A stretch of 64,000 nt of DNA, taken from contig NZ_LT964739.1 of NCBI RefSeq assembly GCF_900240265.1, positions 1,658,887 through 1,722,886 on the forward strand, written 5' to 3'. Positions 8,414-16,216 of the stretch are shown piece after piece (the first letter of the stretch is position 1; each line of letters starts with the position of its first letter). The notes under the pieces are model-generated. The model did no database searches and was not told the DNA's origin. It was given only the letters and a program-made list of their open reading frames with translations. The stretch comes from Galactobacillus timonensis. Lineage in GTDB: Bacteria > Bacillota_I > Bacilli_A > Erysipelotrichales > Erysipelotrichaceae. Both the position numbers and the translations under genes were made by a program.

Positions 8414-8444
8414 GAATAGGGAAGGGATCCGATAGACTTTAGGC

Positions 8445-8726
8445 ATGAAGAAGCCTCGGATCAGGGATAAAAAGATAGATGATCGTGCTGCCCGTGCTTT
8501 GATGCGGATGGTGCGGTTGGAACAGGAGGAGGCGCCGATGGCTCATTTTGCCGGCGTCTTTTATGAGCTGTATGTGGACGGAAAGCTGGATCTGGAGCAG
8601 TGCGATGCGGCTTTTGAGGCGGCCCGGCTGTTTGGAAACTGGCGGAACTGGGATGAGAGGGAGGCCAGGGTGTTTGCGCAGCAGTTTGTCGGTGCCTATG
8701 ATTGCTTGGCAAGGAGGCGGGCATGA
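8445..8726 (+). CDS. hypothetical small basic protein
   Basis: A 93-residue protein of unknown family, with a basic N-terminus (MKKPRIRDKKIDDR), Trp/Phe-rich centre (FGNWRNWDEREARVF) and basic end. No membrane helix. There is no Shine-Dalgarno sequence; a -10-like TAGACT at 8433-8438 ends only 6 nt before the ATG, so a leaderless transcript is possible. Its stop overlaps the next start (ATGA), which argues that both frames are real and coupled. Confidence 0.55.
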   Translation: MKKPRIRDKKIDDRAARALMRMVRLEQEEAPMAHFAGVFYELYVDGKLDLEQCDAAFEAARLFGNWRNWDEREARVFAQQFVGAYDCLARRRA

Positions 8727-9232
8727 GCGGGGATCGCGTATTCAGGGATCTGAACTATGAGGATGCGCTGGCTGCTCTGCAGAAGGCGCAGGTGGATCTT
8801 GCCGTTGAGCAGGGCAAACGCAAGGGTGCGGAAACTGCGGAAAACCAGGAGGCGTGGCATCAGGCGGCCCGGATGATGATCGGAATGCTGCTGGTGGCGG
8901 GCTTTCTGTTTTCACTGGCTTCAAGTGCGGCGTCGCACCGGGTGTTTCTGTACGTGTTTGGCCTGGGACTTGTGGCGAATGAGATCTACTACCGGGCGGG
9001 CAGGAAAAAGCGGCAGGCAATCATTGCAGAGGGAAATGCGGATGCGGACCGGTGGCACGCGGAACATGCGGATGATTTTTTCTTTGTTGAGGTGACGGAT
9101 TATGCGCCTCATCTTGTCAATGAGCTGCTGAAAATCCTGCGCAGTGGGCAGGCTGAGACGCTGAAAGGGGCGCTGAATGTGTATGATGGGCGCTTTCAGA
9201 ACGAAGATGACAGTTCCTGCGGGAAATCGTAG
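8723..9232 (+). CDS. membrane protein of unknown function
   Basis: A 169-residue protein with an amphipathic N-terminal stretch and two adjacent membrane helices at about residues 54-95 (MIGMLLVAGFLFSLASSAAS and VFLYVFGLGLVANEIYY), then a soluble C-terminal half rich in acidic and aromatic residues. AAGGAGG at 8711-8717 selects the ATG at 8723, which overlaps the previous stop. Not a recognised family. It precedes sepF by 28 nt, so it may be co-expressed with the division gene. Confidence 0.65.
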   Translation: MSGDRVFRDLNYEDALAALQKAQVDLAVEQGKRKGAETAENQEAWHQAARMMIGMLLVAGFLFSLASSAASHRVFLYVFGLGLVANEIYYRAGRKKRQAIIAEGNADADRWHAEHADDFFFVEVTDYAPHLVNELLKILRSGQAETLKGALNVYDGRFQNEDDSSCGKS

Positions 9233-9260
9233 CGTATACTGTAGGTGAATTGGAGGAATT

Positions 9261-9575
9261 ATGGCTTTTTCTATTTTTGAGACTTCGGATGATCGGGATG
9301 ATGAAAAGGAATCTTCCGCCAAAATGGATGAGAAGGTTGTCCTTTATACGCCGGCTTCCTTTGATGAGGCACAGTCGATGGCTGACAGCCTGAAGGAGGG
9401 GCATGCGATCGTAGTCAACCTGACGAAGCTTGATGCGACGCAGGCGCAGCGTACGATTGATTTTCTGACAGGGATTGCCTATGCGATCAACGGCAAGATT
9501 CAGGCGGTCGGTACGCGTGTGATTCTTTGCAATCCGAAGAATATGGACGTCGACGGGACGATCAGTCTGGAATGA
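9261..9575 (+). CDS. sepF: cell division protein SepF
   Basis: Membrane-associated, ring-forming partner of FtsZ that supports septum formation in Firmicutes. The C-terminal DUF552 core is clear: VVLYTPASFDEAQSMADSLK, then AIVVNLTKLD and QRTIDFLTGIAYAINGKIQ, ending NPKNMDVDG. The protein is 104 residues, shorter than the usual 140-150, because the linker after the N-terminal amphipathic helix (MAFSIFETSDD) is very short. GGAGG lies 7 nt before the ATG. The typical ylmE-ylmG-divIVA neighbours are missing; instead a rhomboid gene overlaps its stop (ATGA). Confidence 0.9.
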   Translation: MAFSIFETSDDRDDEKESSAKMDEKVVLYTPASFDEAQSMADSLKEGHAIVVNLTKLDATQAQRTIDFLTGIAYAINGKIQAVGTRVILCNPKNMDVDGTISLE

Positions 9576-10126
9576 AGATGCCCTGGGTCAGTATTCTTTG
9601 CATTGCGCTTTCGATCGGCAATTACATTCGTATGAGCCGCAGCCATGAAAGCGGGTTTTCGGCCGCTGTGGATGCGGGTGCACTTTATCCGCCGGCGGTA
9701 CGGCAGGGGCAGTGGTGGCGCCTGTTTTCGGCAGGATTTGTCCATTTTTCGCTGTGGCACCTATTGATGAACTGCTATGCGATGTATAGCTTTGGAAGGG
9801 GACTGGAACGGATTCTTCCGTGGCCCTGGTATCTGATTCTCGTTGTGGCGTCATTGGTGTCCACAAATTTCTTTGCAATGACGATGGGAAATGAAAACTC
9901 CATCAGCGGCGGAATGTCAGGCATTCTCTATGGACTGATGGGGTTCTACTATGCGGTATTTGATGTGCGTACACGCGGTCTTGCCGGGATTTTGACAGAT
10001 CGCAGTATGTTTGCGACGCTTGGCATTAACCTGTTAATGAACTTTATGCCGGGCATCTGCTGGCAGGCGCATCTGGGCGGTTTTTCGGCAGGCATCGTCT
10101 GCGCATTTCTGTTTCTGTATCTTTGA
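9572..10126 (+). CDS. rhomboid family intramembrane serine protease
   Basis: A 184-residue polytopic protein of about six membrane helices. Rhomboid landmarks are visible: HxxxN motif HLLMN at about residues 69-73, nucleophile motif GGMSG (catalytic Ser in SGGMSGILYG, about 113-122), and the catalytic His in AHLGGFSAG near the last helix. It cleaves transmembrane substrates in the membrane plane; the substrate is unknown. The ATG overlaps the sepF stop; a second ATG two codons later is equally possible. It lacks the N-terminal cytosolic domain and TPR tail of GluP-type rhomboids. Confidence 0.9.
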   Translation: MKMPWVSILCIALSIGNYIRMSRSHESGFSAAVDAGALYPPAVRQGQWWRLFSAGFVHFSLWHLLMNCYAMYSFGRGLERILPWPWYLILVVASLVSTNFFAMTMGNENSISGGMSGILYGLMGFYYAVFDVRTRGLAGILTDRSMFATLGINLLMNFMPGICWQAHLGGFSAGIVCAFLFLYL

Positions 10127-10143
10127 ATTATCTTTTGTGCAGT

Positions 10144-10563
10144 TCAGTTGAGGCGTTCGTCCATGCGCTGGGCGATATCAAGCAGCGGCTGCAGCACTTT
10201 TTTTGAAAGAAGAACGGTGCGCTGGCCGGGGATGAAGTCGATCGCGATTCCGTCGCAGTTCTGAGTGATGGCGGCGCGTACCATGGTGCGAAGAGACATG
10301 CGCATGGGATAGGCTGCCCTGGCGGCTTCGGCGTTTTCACGTGTGGAATAGACAATGAGATAAAAACGATTGGAGACGGTAGTCATGCCGGCCGGATTGT
10401 AATGGCCGGGCTTTCCTTCAATCGGCATGCCGTCGATCCATACTTCGCCATTGGTGCGCAGAATATGGAGCAGTTCGTCCTCGACGGCGTCATACTTATC
10501 ATCGTTTCCTGAAGACAGATAGGCAGCTACTGCCTTCTGAAGATTGTTGTCGGCGTTTTCCAT
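10144..10563 (-). CDS. SseB-like protein of unknown function
   Basis: A 139-residue soluble protein. The layout (LLHILRTNGEVWIDGMPIEG, then RFYLIVYSTRENAEAARAA, and a final IDFIPGQRTVLLSKKVLQPLL) resembles the N-terminal domain of SseB, whose biochemical function is unknown; this assignment is tentative. A minus-strand TATAAT (complement of 10570-10575) ends just 6 nt before the ATG and there is no Shine-Dalgarno sequence, so the mRNA is probably leaderless. It converges on the rhomboid gene. Confidence 0.6.
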   Translation of the reverse strand: MENADNNLQKAVAAYLSSGNDDKYDAVEDELLHILRTNGEVWIDGMPIEGKPGHYNPAGMTTVSNRFYLIVYSTRENAEAARAAYPMRMSLRTMVRAAITQNCDGIAIDFIPGQRTVLLSKKVLQPLLDIAQRMDERLN

Positions 10564-10569
10564 ACTCTG

Positions 10570-10597
10570 ATTATAACCTCGTGCGGGATGCTATAAT
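10570..10597. promoter_or_regulatory. divergent -10 elements
   Basis: A minus-strand TATAAT (10575-10570) faces the SseB-like gene and a plus-strand TATAAT (10592-10597) faces the 48-residue ORF at 10609. Neither has a good -35 hexamer. The minus element sits 6 nt from its start codon. Confidence 0.5.
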
Positions 10598-10608
10598 CAC
10601 TAGGAGTT

Positions 10609-10755
10609 ATGACGACCGACAATCGAAACAGAACAAGGAAAACTTCGCATTCAAAACATGTGGACCGGCTCCGTGATCATCCGGCCTTCTGGCTTGTGTT
10701 TACGGCGCTCTATGCCGTGGTTTTCATTCGCCTGTTTAAGATCCTGATGGGGTAA
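10609..10755 (+). CDS. 48-residue single-pass membrane protein
   Basis: A short frame absent from usual length cut-offs. A hydrophilic, basic N-terminal half (MTTDNRNRTRKTSHSKHVDR) is followed by one membrane helix, FWLVFTALYAVVFIRLFKIL, at the C-terminus. TAGGAG precedes the ATG, and TATAAT lies at 10592-10597. It ends 9 nt before the CpXC gene, so the two probably form one transcript. The positive-inside rule predicts the N-terminus in the cytoplasm. Function unknown. Confidence 0.6.
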   Translation: MTTDNRNRTRKTSHSKHVDRLRDHPAFWLVFTALYAVVFIRLFKILMG

Positions 10756-10764
10756 GGAGAGCAC

Positions 10765-11394
10765 ATGGCAAATACTTCGCATCCGTCTATCGTATGTCCT
10801 ATGTGCGGGAAACGGTTCCCGGTTGCTGTACATGATTTCATCTCTGCAGAAGAGAATCCGGATCTGCGGGCTTCTCTGCTGGACGGGTCGCTGTTTACAG
10901 CGGTATGTCCGTATTGCGCCGATGTAGTGGATCTGTTTTATCCATGCATGTACCGGGACGAGAAACACCGTTATTTTGTCTATCTGACGGACGAAGAGGA
11001 AGGCCGTCACATTTTTGACTCTCTTCCGCCTTCGGTGGTCAGACATCGGGTTGTCAGTGATGCCAATCAGATGCGTGAAAAAATCGTTCTTTTCGATGCG
11101 GGTCTCGATGATCGCGCCGTGGAAGTGATGAAGCTGATCCGTCTCGAGTCTCTTCGTACAAGAAATCCGGGTATTCCGATTCAAGCTCTGTATTATGATC
11201 CCCAAGATGGATTTGCCGTATATGGCGAAGATGAAAAGCTCGGAACGATCCGCTTTGATCCGAAGCTTTATGAGGCGGTAGAGGAGCAGATCATCGGCCG
11301 CCTGGAAGATACGTTTCCGGAGCAGGTGATTATCGACGCCGACTGGGCACGCCAGGTCTATAAGCCCGGTGCGATGTTTCTGCGCATGATCTGA
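10765..11394 (+). CDS. CpXC-domain protein
   Basis: A 209-residue cytoplasmic protein with two Cys-Pro-X-Cys knuckles, CPMC at about residues 11-14 and CPYC at about 48-51, as in the CpXC domain, which is presumed to bind zinc and whose function is not known. The C-terminal part contains ALYYDPQDGFAVYGEDEKLGTIRFDP, a beta-rich segment. GGAGAG precedes the ATG. It is followed after 1 nt by the nuclease lipoprotein, so the pair is likely co-transcribed. Confidence 0.8.
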   Translation: MANTSHPSIVCPMCGKRFPVAVHDFISAEENPDLRASLLDGSLFTAVCPYCADVVDLFYPCMYRDEKHRYFVYLTDEEEGRHIFDSLPPSVVRHRVVSDANQMREKIVLFDAGLDDRAVEVMKLIRLESLRTRNPGIPIQALYYDPQDGFAVYGEDEKLGTIRFDPKLYEAVEEQIIGRLEDTFPEQVIIDADWARQVYKPGAMFLRMI

Positions 11395-11395
11395 T

Positions 11396-12304
11396 ATGAC
11401 CAAAAGACGATGGGTTTTTCTGCATTCATTGTTGGCGCTGCTGTGTCTGTTCATGCTCGGCGGCTGCGGGAAGGCGGAAACCGCATCGTCTTTTTCGTCG
11501 TTTCCTTCTTCTTCACCGGCTGCTTCTTCATCTTCCTTTTCTTATGACGCCATTCCGGAGTATGCGGGCGATCCCTATGTCGTAATGAATGACAACGTTC
11601 CCTATTTTCAGGGCTCGTCCATCGCGCCGGATGCGTATGAACGCTATGGCGCTCAAGACGCGCTAGGGCGCTGCACGGCAGCGATGGCGGTTCTGGGCCG
11701 GGAAACCATGCCTGAAGAAGGGGAAGAACGTACATCGCTGTATGATGTCAGACCCACGGGCTGGACGAAGGGAACGTGTCAGGTCGATGAGGCATGTGTG
11801 AGCTGGCGGCGCTGTCATCTGATCGGCTGGCAGCTGTCGGCAGAAAATGCAAATCCCCTGAACCTGATCACGGGAACGGAATATATGGATCATCAGGGGA
11901 TGCTCGGGTTTGAAAATGAGGCGGCAGACTATATCCATGCGACGGGCAATCACGTAGCCTATCGGGTGACGCCGGTGTTTGTTAGGGATGAAATGATTGC
12001 GCGCGGTGTGCTCATGGAAGGCTGGTCAATCGAGGATCAGGGACAGGGTGTGTGTTTCTGTGTATTCTGCTACAACGTTTCGCCCGGAGTTTCGATCAAC
12101 TATGTGACGGGTGAAACAGCCTTTGAAAATAAAACGACGGCCGCCAGGACCGTCTATGTGCTGAATACACGTTCAAAGAAATTTCATGCGGCGGACTGTC
12201 CGAATGTCAGTACCATTTCGGATCAGAACAGACAGATAGTCACTGTTTCGCGGGACGACCTGATTGCCCGGGGCTATTCGCCGGCTTCCGACTGTGATCC
12301 GTGA
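11396..12304 (+). CDS. secreted DNA/RNA non-specific endonuclease, lipoprotein
   Basis: A 302-residue exported nuclease of the EndA/NucA beta-beta-alpha-metal type. It has a signal peptide with lipobox LGGC (Cys about 23), a Ser-rich linker (27-50), then the nuclease core: RRCHLIGWQLSAENANPLNL (His is the general base; Asn in NAN/NLITGT coordinates metal), HQGMLGFENEAADYI and VAYRVTPVF. The C-terminus (VYVLNTRSKKFHAADCPNV, about 255-273) resembles the Ada-like Cys/His module often fused to such proteins. It degrades extracellular nucleic acid, possibly for nutrient use, and fits with pdp downstream. No clear Shine-Dalgarno sequence; the start is 1 nt past the previous stop. Confidence 0.9.
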   Translation: MTKRRWVFLHSLLALLCLFMLGGCGKAETASSFSSFPSSSPAASSSSFSYDAIPEYAGDPYVVMNDNVPYFQGSSIAPDAYERYGAQDALGRCTAAMAVLGRETMPEEGEERTSLYDVRPTGWTKGTCQVDEACVSWRRCHLIGWQLSAENANPLNLITGTEYMDHQGMLGFENEAADYIHATGNHVAYRVTPVFVRDEMIARGVLMEGWSIEDQGQGVCFCVFCYNVSPGVSINYVTGETAFENKTTAARTVYVLNTRSKKFHAADCPNVSTISDQNRQIVTVSRDDLIARGYSPASDCDP

Positions 12305-12459
12305 GACTGCTTCAGCAGCTTGAGCTCAAGGACACGGCGCTCGTTGTCGTTGACTCTCAGTATGTTCAGTGCTTCGTCCAGCGTCCAGCCGGTTGCGGAA
12401 AGCAGCTGGTCCAGGTCAATGCTGTAGATGCGTGATGTTCTGTATTTGAAGTCTTTCAT
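12274..12459 (-). CDS. hypothetical 61-residue protein
   Basis: A small acidic/basic protein with a compact, probably helical core (IDLDQLLSATGWTLDEALNILRVNDNERRVLELKLLKQ) that looks like a DNA- or protein-binding helical bundle, but no family is recognised. A minus-strand TATAAA (complement of 12468-12473) ends 8 nt before the ATG with no Shine-Dalgarno sequence, the leaderless layout. Its 3' end overlaps the nuclease gene by 31 nt, convergently. Confidence 0.5.
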   Translation of the reverse strand: MKDFKYRTSRIYSIDLDQLLSATGWTLDEALNILRVNDNERRVLELKLLKQSHGSQSEAGE

Positions 12460-12503
12460 ATCTGTATTTTATACCGCAGGTGCGTCTGGTTGATTTAATT
12501 TTC

Positions 12504-12532
12504 TTGAATGCGCTTTCGAAAGCGCAATAATA
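12504..12532 (+). promoter_or_regulatory. pdp promoter with palindromic operator
   Basis: TTGAAT (12504-12509) and AATAAT (12526-12531) are spaced by 16 bp. The spacer region holds a perfect 18-bp palindrome at 12509-12526 (TGCGCTTT/AAAGCGCA around a central CG). The CG-centred symmetry is typical of LacI/GalR-family operators. The stretch from 12504 also matches a CcpA cre site with two mismatches. Carbon-catabolite or nucleoside-responsive control is inferred. Confidence 0.6.
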
Positions 12533-12561
12533 CTATTAAGAGACAAGGAAGGTTATAGATC

Positions 12562-13887
12562 ATGCGTTTTGTAGATTTGATTGAAAAGAAGTCGGATGGC
12601 GGCGTTTTAAGCCGGGAAGAAATTCAGTTCATGGTGAACGGATTTGTCAAAGGCGACATTCCCGATTATCAGATGTCGAGTATGATGATGGCCATTCTGC
12701 AGCGCGGAATGGGTGATGAGGAGGCTACGGAACTGACGATGGCCATGATGCATTCGGGCGATGTCGTGGATCTCAGCGACCTGCCGGGTGTGAAGCTGGA
12801 CAAGCACAGCACGGGCGGCGTCGGAGATACGACGACGCTTGTTGTGGCTCCTCTGGTAGCTGCCTGCGGCGGTACGGTTGCGAAGATGAGCGGCCGCGGT
12901 CTTGGTCATACGGGCGGTACGCTGGATAAGCTGGAGTCGGTTCCGGGCACCTGCATCGAGCAGCCGATGGACCGCTTCAAGGAAATCGTGCGTGAAAACG
13001 GTGTATGCGTCATCGGCCAGAGCGGCAATCTAGTGCCGGCGGACAAGAAGATGTATGCGCTGCGTGATGTGACGGCGACAGTTCGTTCGATTCCTCTGAT
13101 CGCAAGCTCCATCATGTCGAAAAAGCTGGCCGCGGGAGCGGATGCGATCGTTCTTGATGTCAAGACTGGCAGCGGTGCCTTCATGCGTACAAAGGAAGAG
13201 GCCTTCGAGCTTGCGCAGCTGATGTGCAACATCGGGTCCCTGGCGGGCAGAAAGGTGCGCGCCGTCGTGACGGATATGAATCAGCCGCTCGGTCTTGCGG
13301 TCGGCAATGCGCTGGAGGTGCAGGAGGCGGTGGAACTGCTTTCCAATGAGATTGCGGAAGGCGATCCGCTGTATGAAGTATGCATGTTACTGGGGTCGCA
13401 GATGCTGCAGATGGCAGAGATTGCCGCAGATGATGCCCAGGCGCGTGCGATGCTCAAGGCACATATTGAGGATGGTTCGGGTCTGAAGCACCTGCAGCGG
13501 ATGTTCGAGCTGCTGGGTGGCGATGCGTCGTATGTGAATGTCGAAGGGATGCGCAAACTGGTTGCGGTGAAGCGCCTTGAGGATCTGACGGCGGACAGCG
13601 ATGGCTATGTAACCTCGATGGATGCGGAAAAGATCGGTACGGCGGCCCAGATGCTAGGCGCCGGCAGAGCGACCAAGGAAGACAAGGTGGATCCGGCGGT
13701 CGGCCTCAAGATGCATGTTCGGGTTGGCTATCCGATCCGCAAGGGTGATATTCTCTGCACTCTCTACATCAACAGGGAAGACGGCGTTGAGGATGCCAAA
13801 CGTCTTCTGAAGGAAGCGATTCATATTACCGACGGTCCGGTAGAGACGGAACCGATGGTGTATGGTCTGGTGACGGCAAACAGATAA
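12562..13887 (+). CDS. pdp: pyrimidine-nucleoside phosphorylase
   Basis: Phosphorolyses uridine, thymidine and deoxyuridine to base plus (deoxy)ribose-1-phosphate in pyrimidine salvage. 441 residues, as expected for Pdp/DeoA. The active-site signature KHSTGGVGDTTTL is at about residues 81-93, followed by KMSGRGLGHTGGTLDKLES (about 108-126). The C-terminal PYNP domain includes AAQMLGAGRATKEDKVDPAVGL. AAGGAAGG lies upstream of the ATG. It stands alone between the palindromic promoter and a terminator. The neighbouring secreted nuclease could supply its substrates. Confidence 0.96.
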   Translation: MRFVDLIEKKSDGGVLSREEIQFMVNGFVKGDIPDYQMSSMMMAILQRGMGDEEATELTMAMMHSGDVVDLSDLPGVKLDKHSTGGVGDTTTLVVAPLVAACGGTVAKMSGRGLGHTGGTLDKLESVPGTCIEQPMDRFKEIVRENGVCVIGQSGNLVPADKKMYALRDVTATVRSIPLIASSIMSKKLAAGADAIVLDVKTGSGAFMRTKEEAFELAQLMCNIGSLAGRKVRAVVTDMNQPLGLAVGNALEVQEAVELLSNEIAEGDPLYEVCMLLGSQMLQMAEIAADDAQARAMLKAHIEDGSGLKHLQRMFELLGGDASYVNVEGMRKLVAVKRLEDLTADSDGYVTSMDAEKIGTAAQMLGAGRATKEDKVDPAVGLKMHVRVGYPIRKGDILCTLYINREDGVEDAKRLLKEAIHITDGPVETEPMVYGLVTANR

Positions 13888-13908
13888 TTGCCGGAGTAAA
13901 TGCAGGTG

Positions 13909-13938
13909 AAAGGAGGAGTTCTTCGCGGCTCCTCTTTT
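13909..13938 (+). terminator. intrinsic terminator after pdp
   Basis: GAGGAG (13913-13918) pairs with CTCCTC (13929-13934), extended by A/T pairs, and is followed by TTTT. Confidence 0.75.
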
Positions 13939-13969
13939 CTCGTCGCTATAATAGGTGACGGAAAACGAT

Positions 13970-14188
13970 ATGCTGAATATTGCAGGTGTGATTTTGATTC
14001 TGATTCAGTTTGTGCTTGATGGGGCTGCCATTGTGCGCGAGAATGTGACCTTTGCGGATGCGCTGGATGTGATCAGCTGGTTTCTGTTCGGGCTGATCGG
14101 CATCGTTCTTCTGCTGATCAATCAGGCATGGATGAATCATAAAGTCGCAAAACTGCTGCGAAAGGTGCGTGAGGAAGATGGAGATTAG
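13970..14188 (+). CDS. small two-helix membrane protein
   Basis: A 72-residue protein with two predicted membrane helices (IAGVILILIQFVLDGAAIV and VISWFLFGLIGIVLLLINQAW) and a basic C-terminal tail. TATAAT at 13947-13952 lies 17 nt before this ATG; a GTG at 13955 in frame would lie upstream of the likely transcription start. No Shine-Dalgarno sequence is evident. It overlaps the 5' end of comB, so the two are probably coupled. Function unknown. Confidence 0.6.
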   Translation: MLNIAGVILILIQFVLDGAAIVRENVTFADALDVISWFLFGLIGIVLLLINQAWMNHKVAKLLRKVREEDGD

Positions 14189-14873
14189 AATTCTTCAGCT
14201 GGAGGCCGGGGCGAAGGAAGCCGAAGGCGTTACGGTGATCATCGATGTGTTTCGGGCATTTTCGCTGGAATCGGTGCTGTTTCGAAACGGGGCTGAAAAG
14301 ATCATCTGCGTTGAAAAGGAAGAACTGGCAAGAAAGCTTCATCAGGATGATCCGGATACGGTATTGATCGGGGAACGCAACGGCAGGATTCTGCCGGGCT
14401 TTGACTACGGCAATTCGCCGGACGCGATAAAGGATATCGATTTTTCGGGGAAGACGGTCATCCATACGACGACCAACGGTACCCGTGGTCTTGCGGAGGC
14501 AAAAGGGGCTTCGGCACTGCTGTGTGCTTCTTTGCGCAATGCTGAAGCGACAGCGGACTATATCCGTGGACTGGTTCCGGATGTGGTTTCGCTGGTATGC
14601 ATGGGCTGGGTAGACCGTGAAACAGAAGAGGATACGCTGTGTGCAGAGTATCTGAAGTCGCTTCTTGAGAATCGTCCGCTGGCCGATCTTCCGGAGCGGT
14701 GCATCGATCTGAAAAATGCGGAAGGAAAGAAGTTCTTTGATCCAAACCGTCAGGATGTGTTTCCGGAAGGTGATTTCTGGATGTGCATTCAGCCGGATCA
14801 GGAGGACTTTGCGATTGTGTCCCAACGGGCTGGCGATCTCTTCGTAAACACAAGGAGTGACAGGCATGCATAG
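14178..14873 (+). CDS. comB: 2-phosphosulfolactate phosphatase-family protein
   Basis: ComB family, Mg-dependent phosphatase. In methanogens ComB acts in coenzyme M synthesis; in Firmicutes the substrate is unclear, and a role on other phosphorylated hydroxy-acids is only inferred. Length 231 residues is normal. Family motifs are VIIDVFRAFSLES (about 20-32), GERNGRILPGFDYGNSP (about 67-83) and TTTNGTRGL (about 95-103). The ATG at 14178 is preferred, although a GTG three codons earlier is possible. It overlaps the 5' neighbour by 11 nt and the 3' HAD gene by 8 nt. Confidence 0.85.
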   Translation: MEIRILQLEAGAKEAEGVTVIIDVFRAFSLESVLFRNGAEKIICVEKEELARKLHQDDPDTVLIGERNGRILPGFDYGNSPDAIKDIDFSGKTVIHTTTNGTRGLAEAKGASALLCASLRNAEATADYIRGLVPDVVSLVCMGWVDRETEEDTLCAEYLKSLLENRPLADLPERCIDLKNAEGKKFFDPNRQDVFPEGDFWMCIQPDQEDFAIVSQRAGDLFVNTRSDRHA

Positions 14874-15669
14874 GAAATACTTTTTCTTCGACATTGATGG
14901 TACGTTGACGGATGATGCGACGCATAAGATTGTTCCCAGTGCGCGCTACACTCTGAAGAAGCTGGAGGAGAGCGGGCACTTTGTGTCGATTGCGACAGGC
15001 AGGGCACATTACAAGACGGTTGCCTTTACGGACCCGCTTGGCTTTGAGAACATTGTTTGCTGCGGCGGGGCGTGCCTGGTTCTGCAGGGAAAGGTGATTG
15101 AGAATGATCCTCTTGACCGTTCCCGGGCACGTTCCATTCTGCATGAGGCGGATGAATGCGGACTGGGGTGGCTTGTGAGTCTTGAGGACAGCGACACAGT
15201 AAAGATGAAGGATTACCGCTTTCTGGAACAGGCGGGTCTTAGAAAAGAGCTGACCAGTTATGTCTATGATCCGGATCTGAGGATCGATGCGCTGCCGGAA
15301 ATATTCAAGATCTATCTCGCTCTGCCGAAAGCACGGGAGGAAACATATGCCTGGGTCAAGAGTCATCCGTATCTTCGCATGACGAAGGACTACGTCGTTT
15401 ACCAGCATGATGAGAAGAAGGAAGGCATCCTTCGGATGATGAAGGCGGTCAACGGCGATGTGAAGGATGTGGTTGTCTTCGGCGATGGCAAGAATGATCT
15501 CGTGATGTTTGATCCGCAATGGACAAGCATTGCGATGGGAAACGGCAGCGAGCAGCTGAAGAAGCAGGCCGACTATGTGACGGCTTCCAACGTGGATGAC
15601 GGGATTCTTAAGGCATGCCGGCATTTCGGCTGGATTGATCCGGCAGTGGATGATGAATTCCCGCTTTAG
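14866..15669 (+). CDS. Cof-type HAD hydrolase
   Basis: A 267-residue haloacid dehalogenase-superfamily phosphatase of the Cof/IIB group, acting on small phosphorylated metabolites. Motif I is FFFDIDGTLTDD (nucleophile and acid Asp, about 7-18), motif II the Thr in SIATGR (about 45-50), motif III Lys in the EKKEGI region, and motif IV FGDGKNDLVMF (about 204-214). The cap domain lies between about 85 and 185. AAGGAG at 14852-14857 selects the ATG at 14866. Substrate not predictable. It overlaps comB, suggesting a shared pathway. Confidence 0.88.
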   Translation: MHRKYFFFDIDGTLTDDATHKIVPSARYTLKKLEESGHFVSIATGRAHYKTVAFTDPLGFENIVCCGGACLVLQGKVIENDPLDRSRARSILHEADECGLGWLVSLEDSDTVKMKDYRFLEQAGLRKELTSYVYDPDLRIDALPEIFKIYLALPKAREETYAWVKSHPYLRMTKDYVVYQHDEKKEGILRMMKAVNGDVKDVVVFGDGKNDLVMFDPQWTSIAMGNGSEQLKKQADYVTASNVDDGILKACRHFGWIDPAVDDEFPL

Positions 15670-15685
15670 AATCATCGATTCTGCG

Positions 15686-15714
15686 TTGCGTGGGGAAAAT
15701 GGCTGTGCTATCAT
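15686..15714 (+). promoter_or_regulatory. rplS promoter and leader
   Basis: TTGCGT (15686-15691) and TATCAT (15709-15714) are spaced by 17 bp. The inferred transcript has a leader of about 88 nt before rplS, long enough for autogenous control. I could not draw a convincing known L19 leader structure by eye. Confidence 0.55.
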
Positions 15715-15808
15715 ATGGTCTGCGTCCATCGAACGCGTCACTGTTCCGCTGGTAGACTACAGGGCCATGAGCAGGTGATCAATCGGAAATTATGAAGGAG
15801 ATTTTAAG

Positions 15809-16156
15809 ATGAAACTCGATTTGATTGAGAAGATCACTAAGGATCAGATCCGCAACGACATTCCTGAATTTACACCTGGCGATACGATTCGCGTTTATGT
15901 CCGTATTCGTGAAGGCAGCAAGTCCCGTATTCAGATGTTTGAGGGTGTTGTCGTCGCTATGCAGAGCGGCGGCGTGGGGGAGACCTTCACGGTTCGCAAG
16001 ATGTCCAATGGTGTCGGCGTTCAGAGAACATTCCCGAAGAACAGCCCGATCATTGATCACATTGAAGTTGCCCGTAAGGGTAAGGTTCGCCGCGCTAAGC
16101 TTGGCTATCTCAAGGGACTTTCCGCTAAGAATTCCCGTATCAAGGAAGACCGCTGA
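15809..16156 (+). CDS. rplS: 50S ribosomal protein L19
   Basis: Large-subunit protein at the 30S-50S interface. 115 residues, normal length. It shows the SH3-like core and family motif: [30 protein letters not shown], then [20 protein letters not shown], and a basic C-terminus ([23 protein letters not shown]). GAAGGAG lies upstream of the ATG. It normally follows trmD directly; here about 13.7 kb intervene and it has its own promoter and a strong terminator. Confidence 0.98.
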   Translation: MKLDLIEKITKDQIRNDIPEFTPGDTIRVYVRIREGSKSRIQMFEGVVVAMQSGGVGETFTVRKMSNGVGVQRTFPKNSPIIDHIEVARKGKVRRAKLGYLKGLSAKNSRIKEDR

Positions 16157-16160
16157 GTAC

Positions 16161-16192
16161 AAAGAGAAAGACTTCGGTCTTTCTCTTTTTTT
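16161..16192 (+). terminator. strong intrinsic terminator after rplS
   Basis: A perfect 12-bp stem (16161-16172 with 16177-16188) capped by a TTCG tetraloop and followed by a T-run. Confidence 0.95.
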
Positions 16193-16202
16193 GCGCCTTG
16201 TC

Positions 16203-16208
16203 TATAAT
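16203..16208 (+). promoter_or_regulatory. -10 element of lepB, leaderless layout
   Basis: TATAAT at 16203-16208 ends 8 nt before the lepB ATG, with no Shine-Dalgarno sequence in between. A start point about 7 nt downstream of the -10 would fall almost on the ATG. No good -35 is present; the rplS terminator T-run occupies that position. Confidence 0.6.
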
Positions 16209-16216
16209 TTGCATAT

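Noticed and set aside
14458..15741. 427-codon minus-strand frame
   Set aside because: Shadow of comB and the HAD hydrolase, both of which have catalytic motifs.
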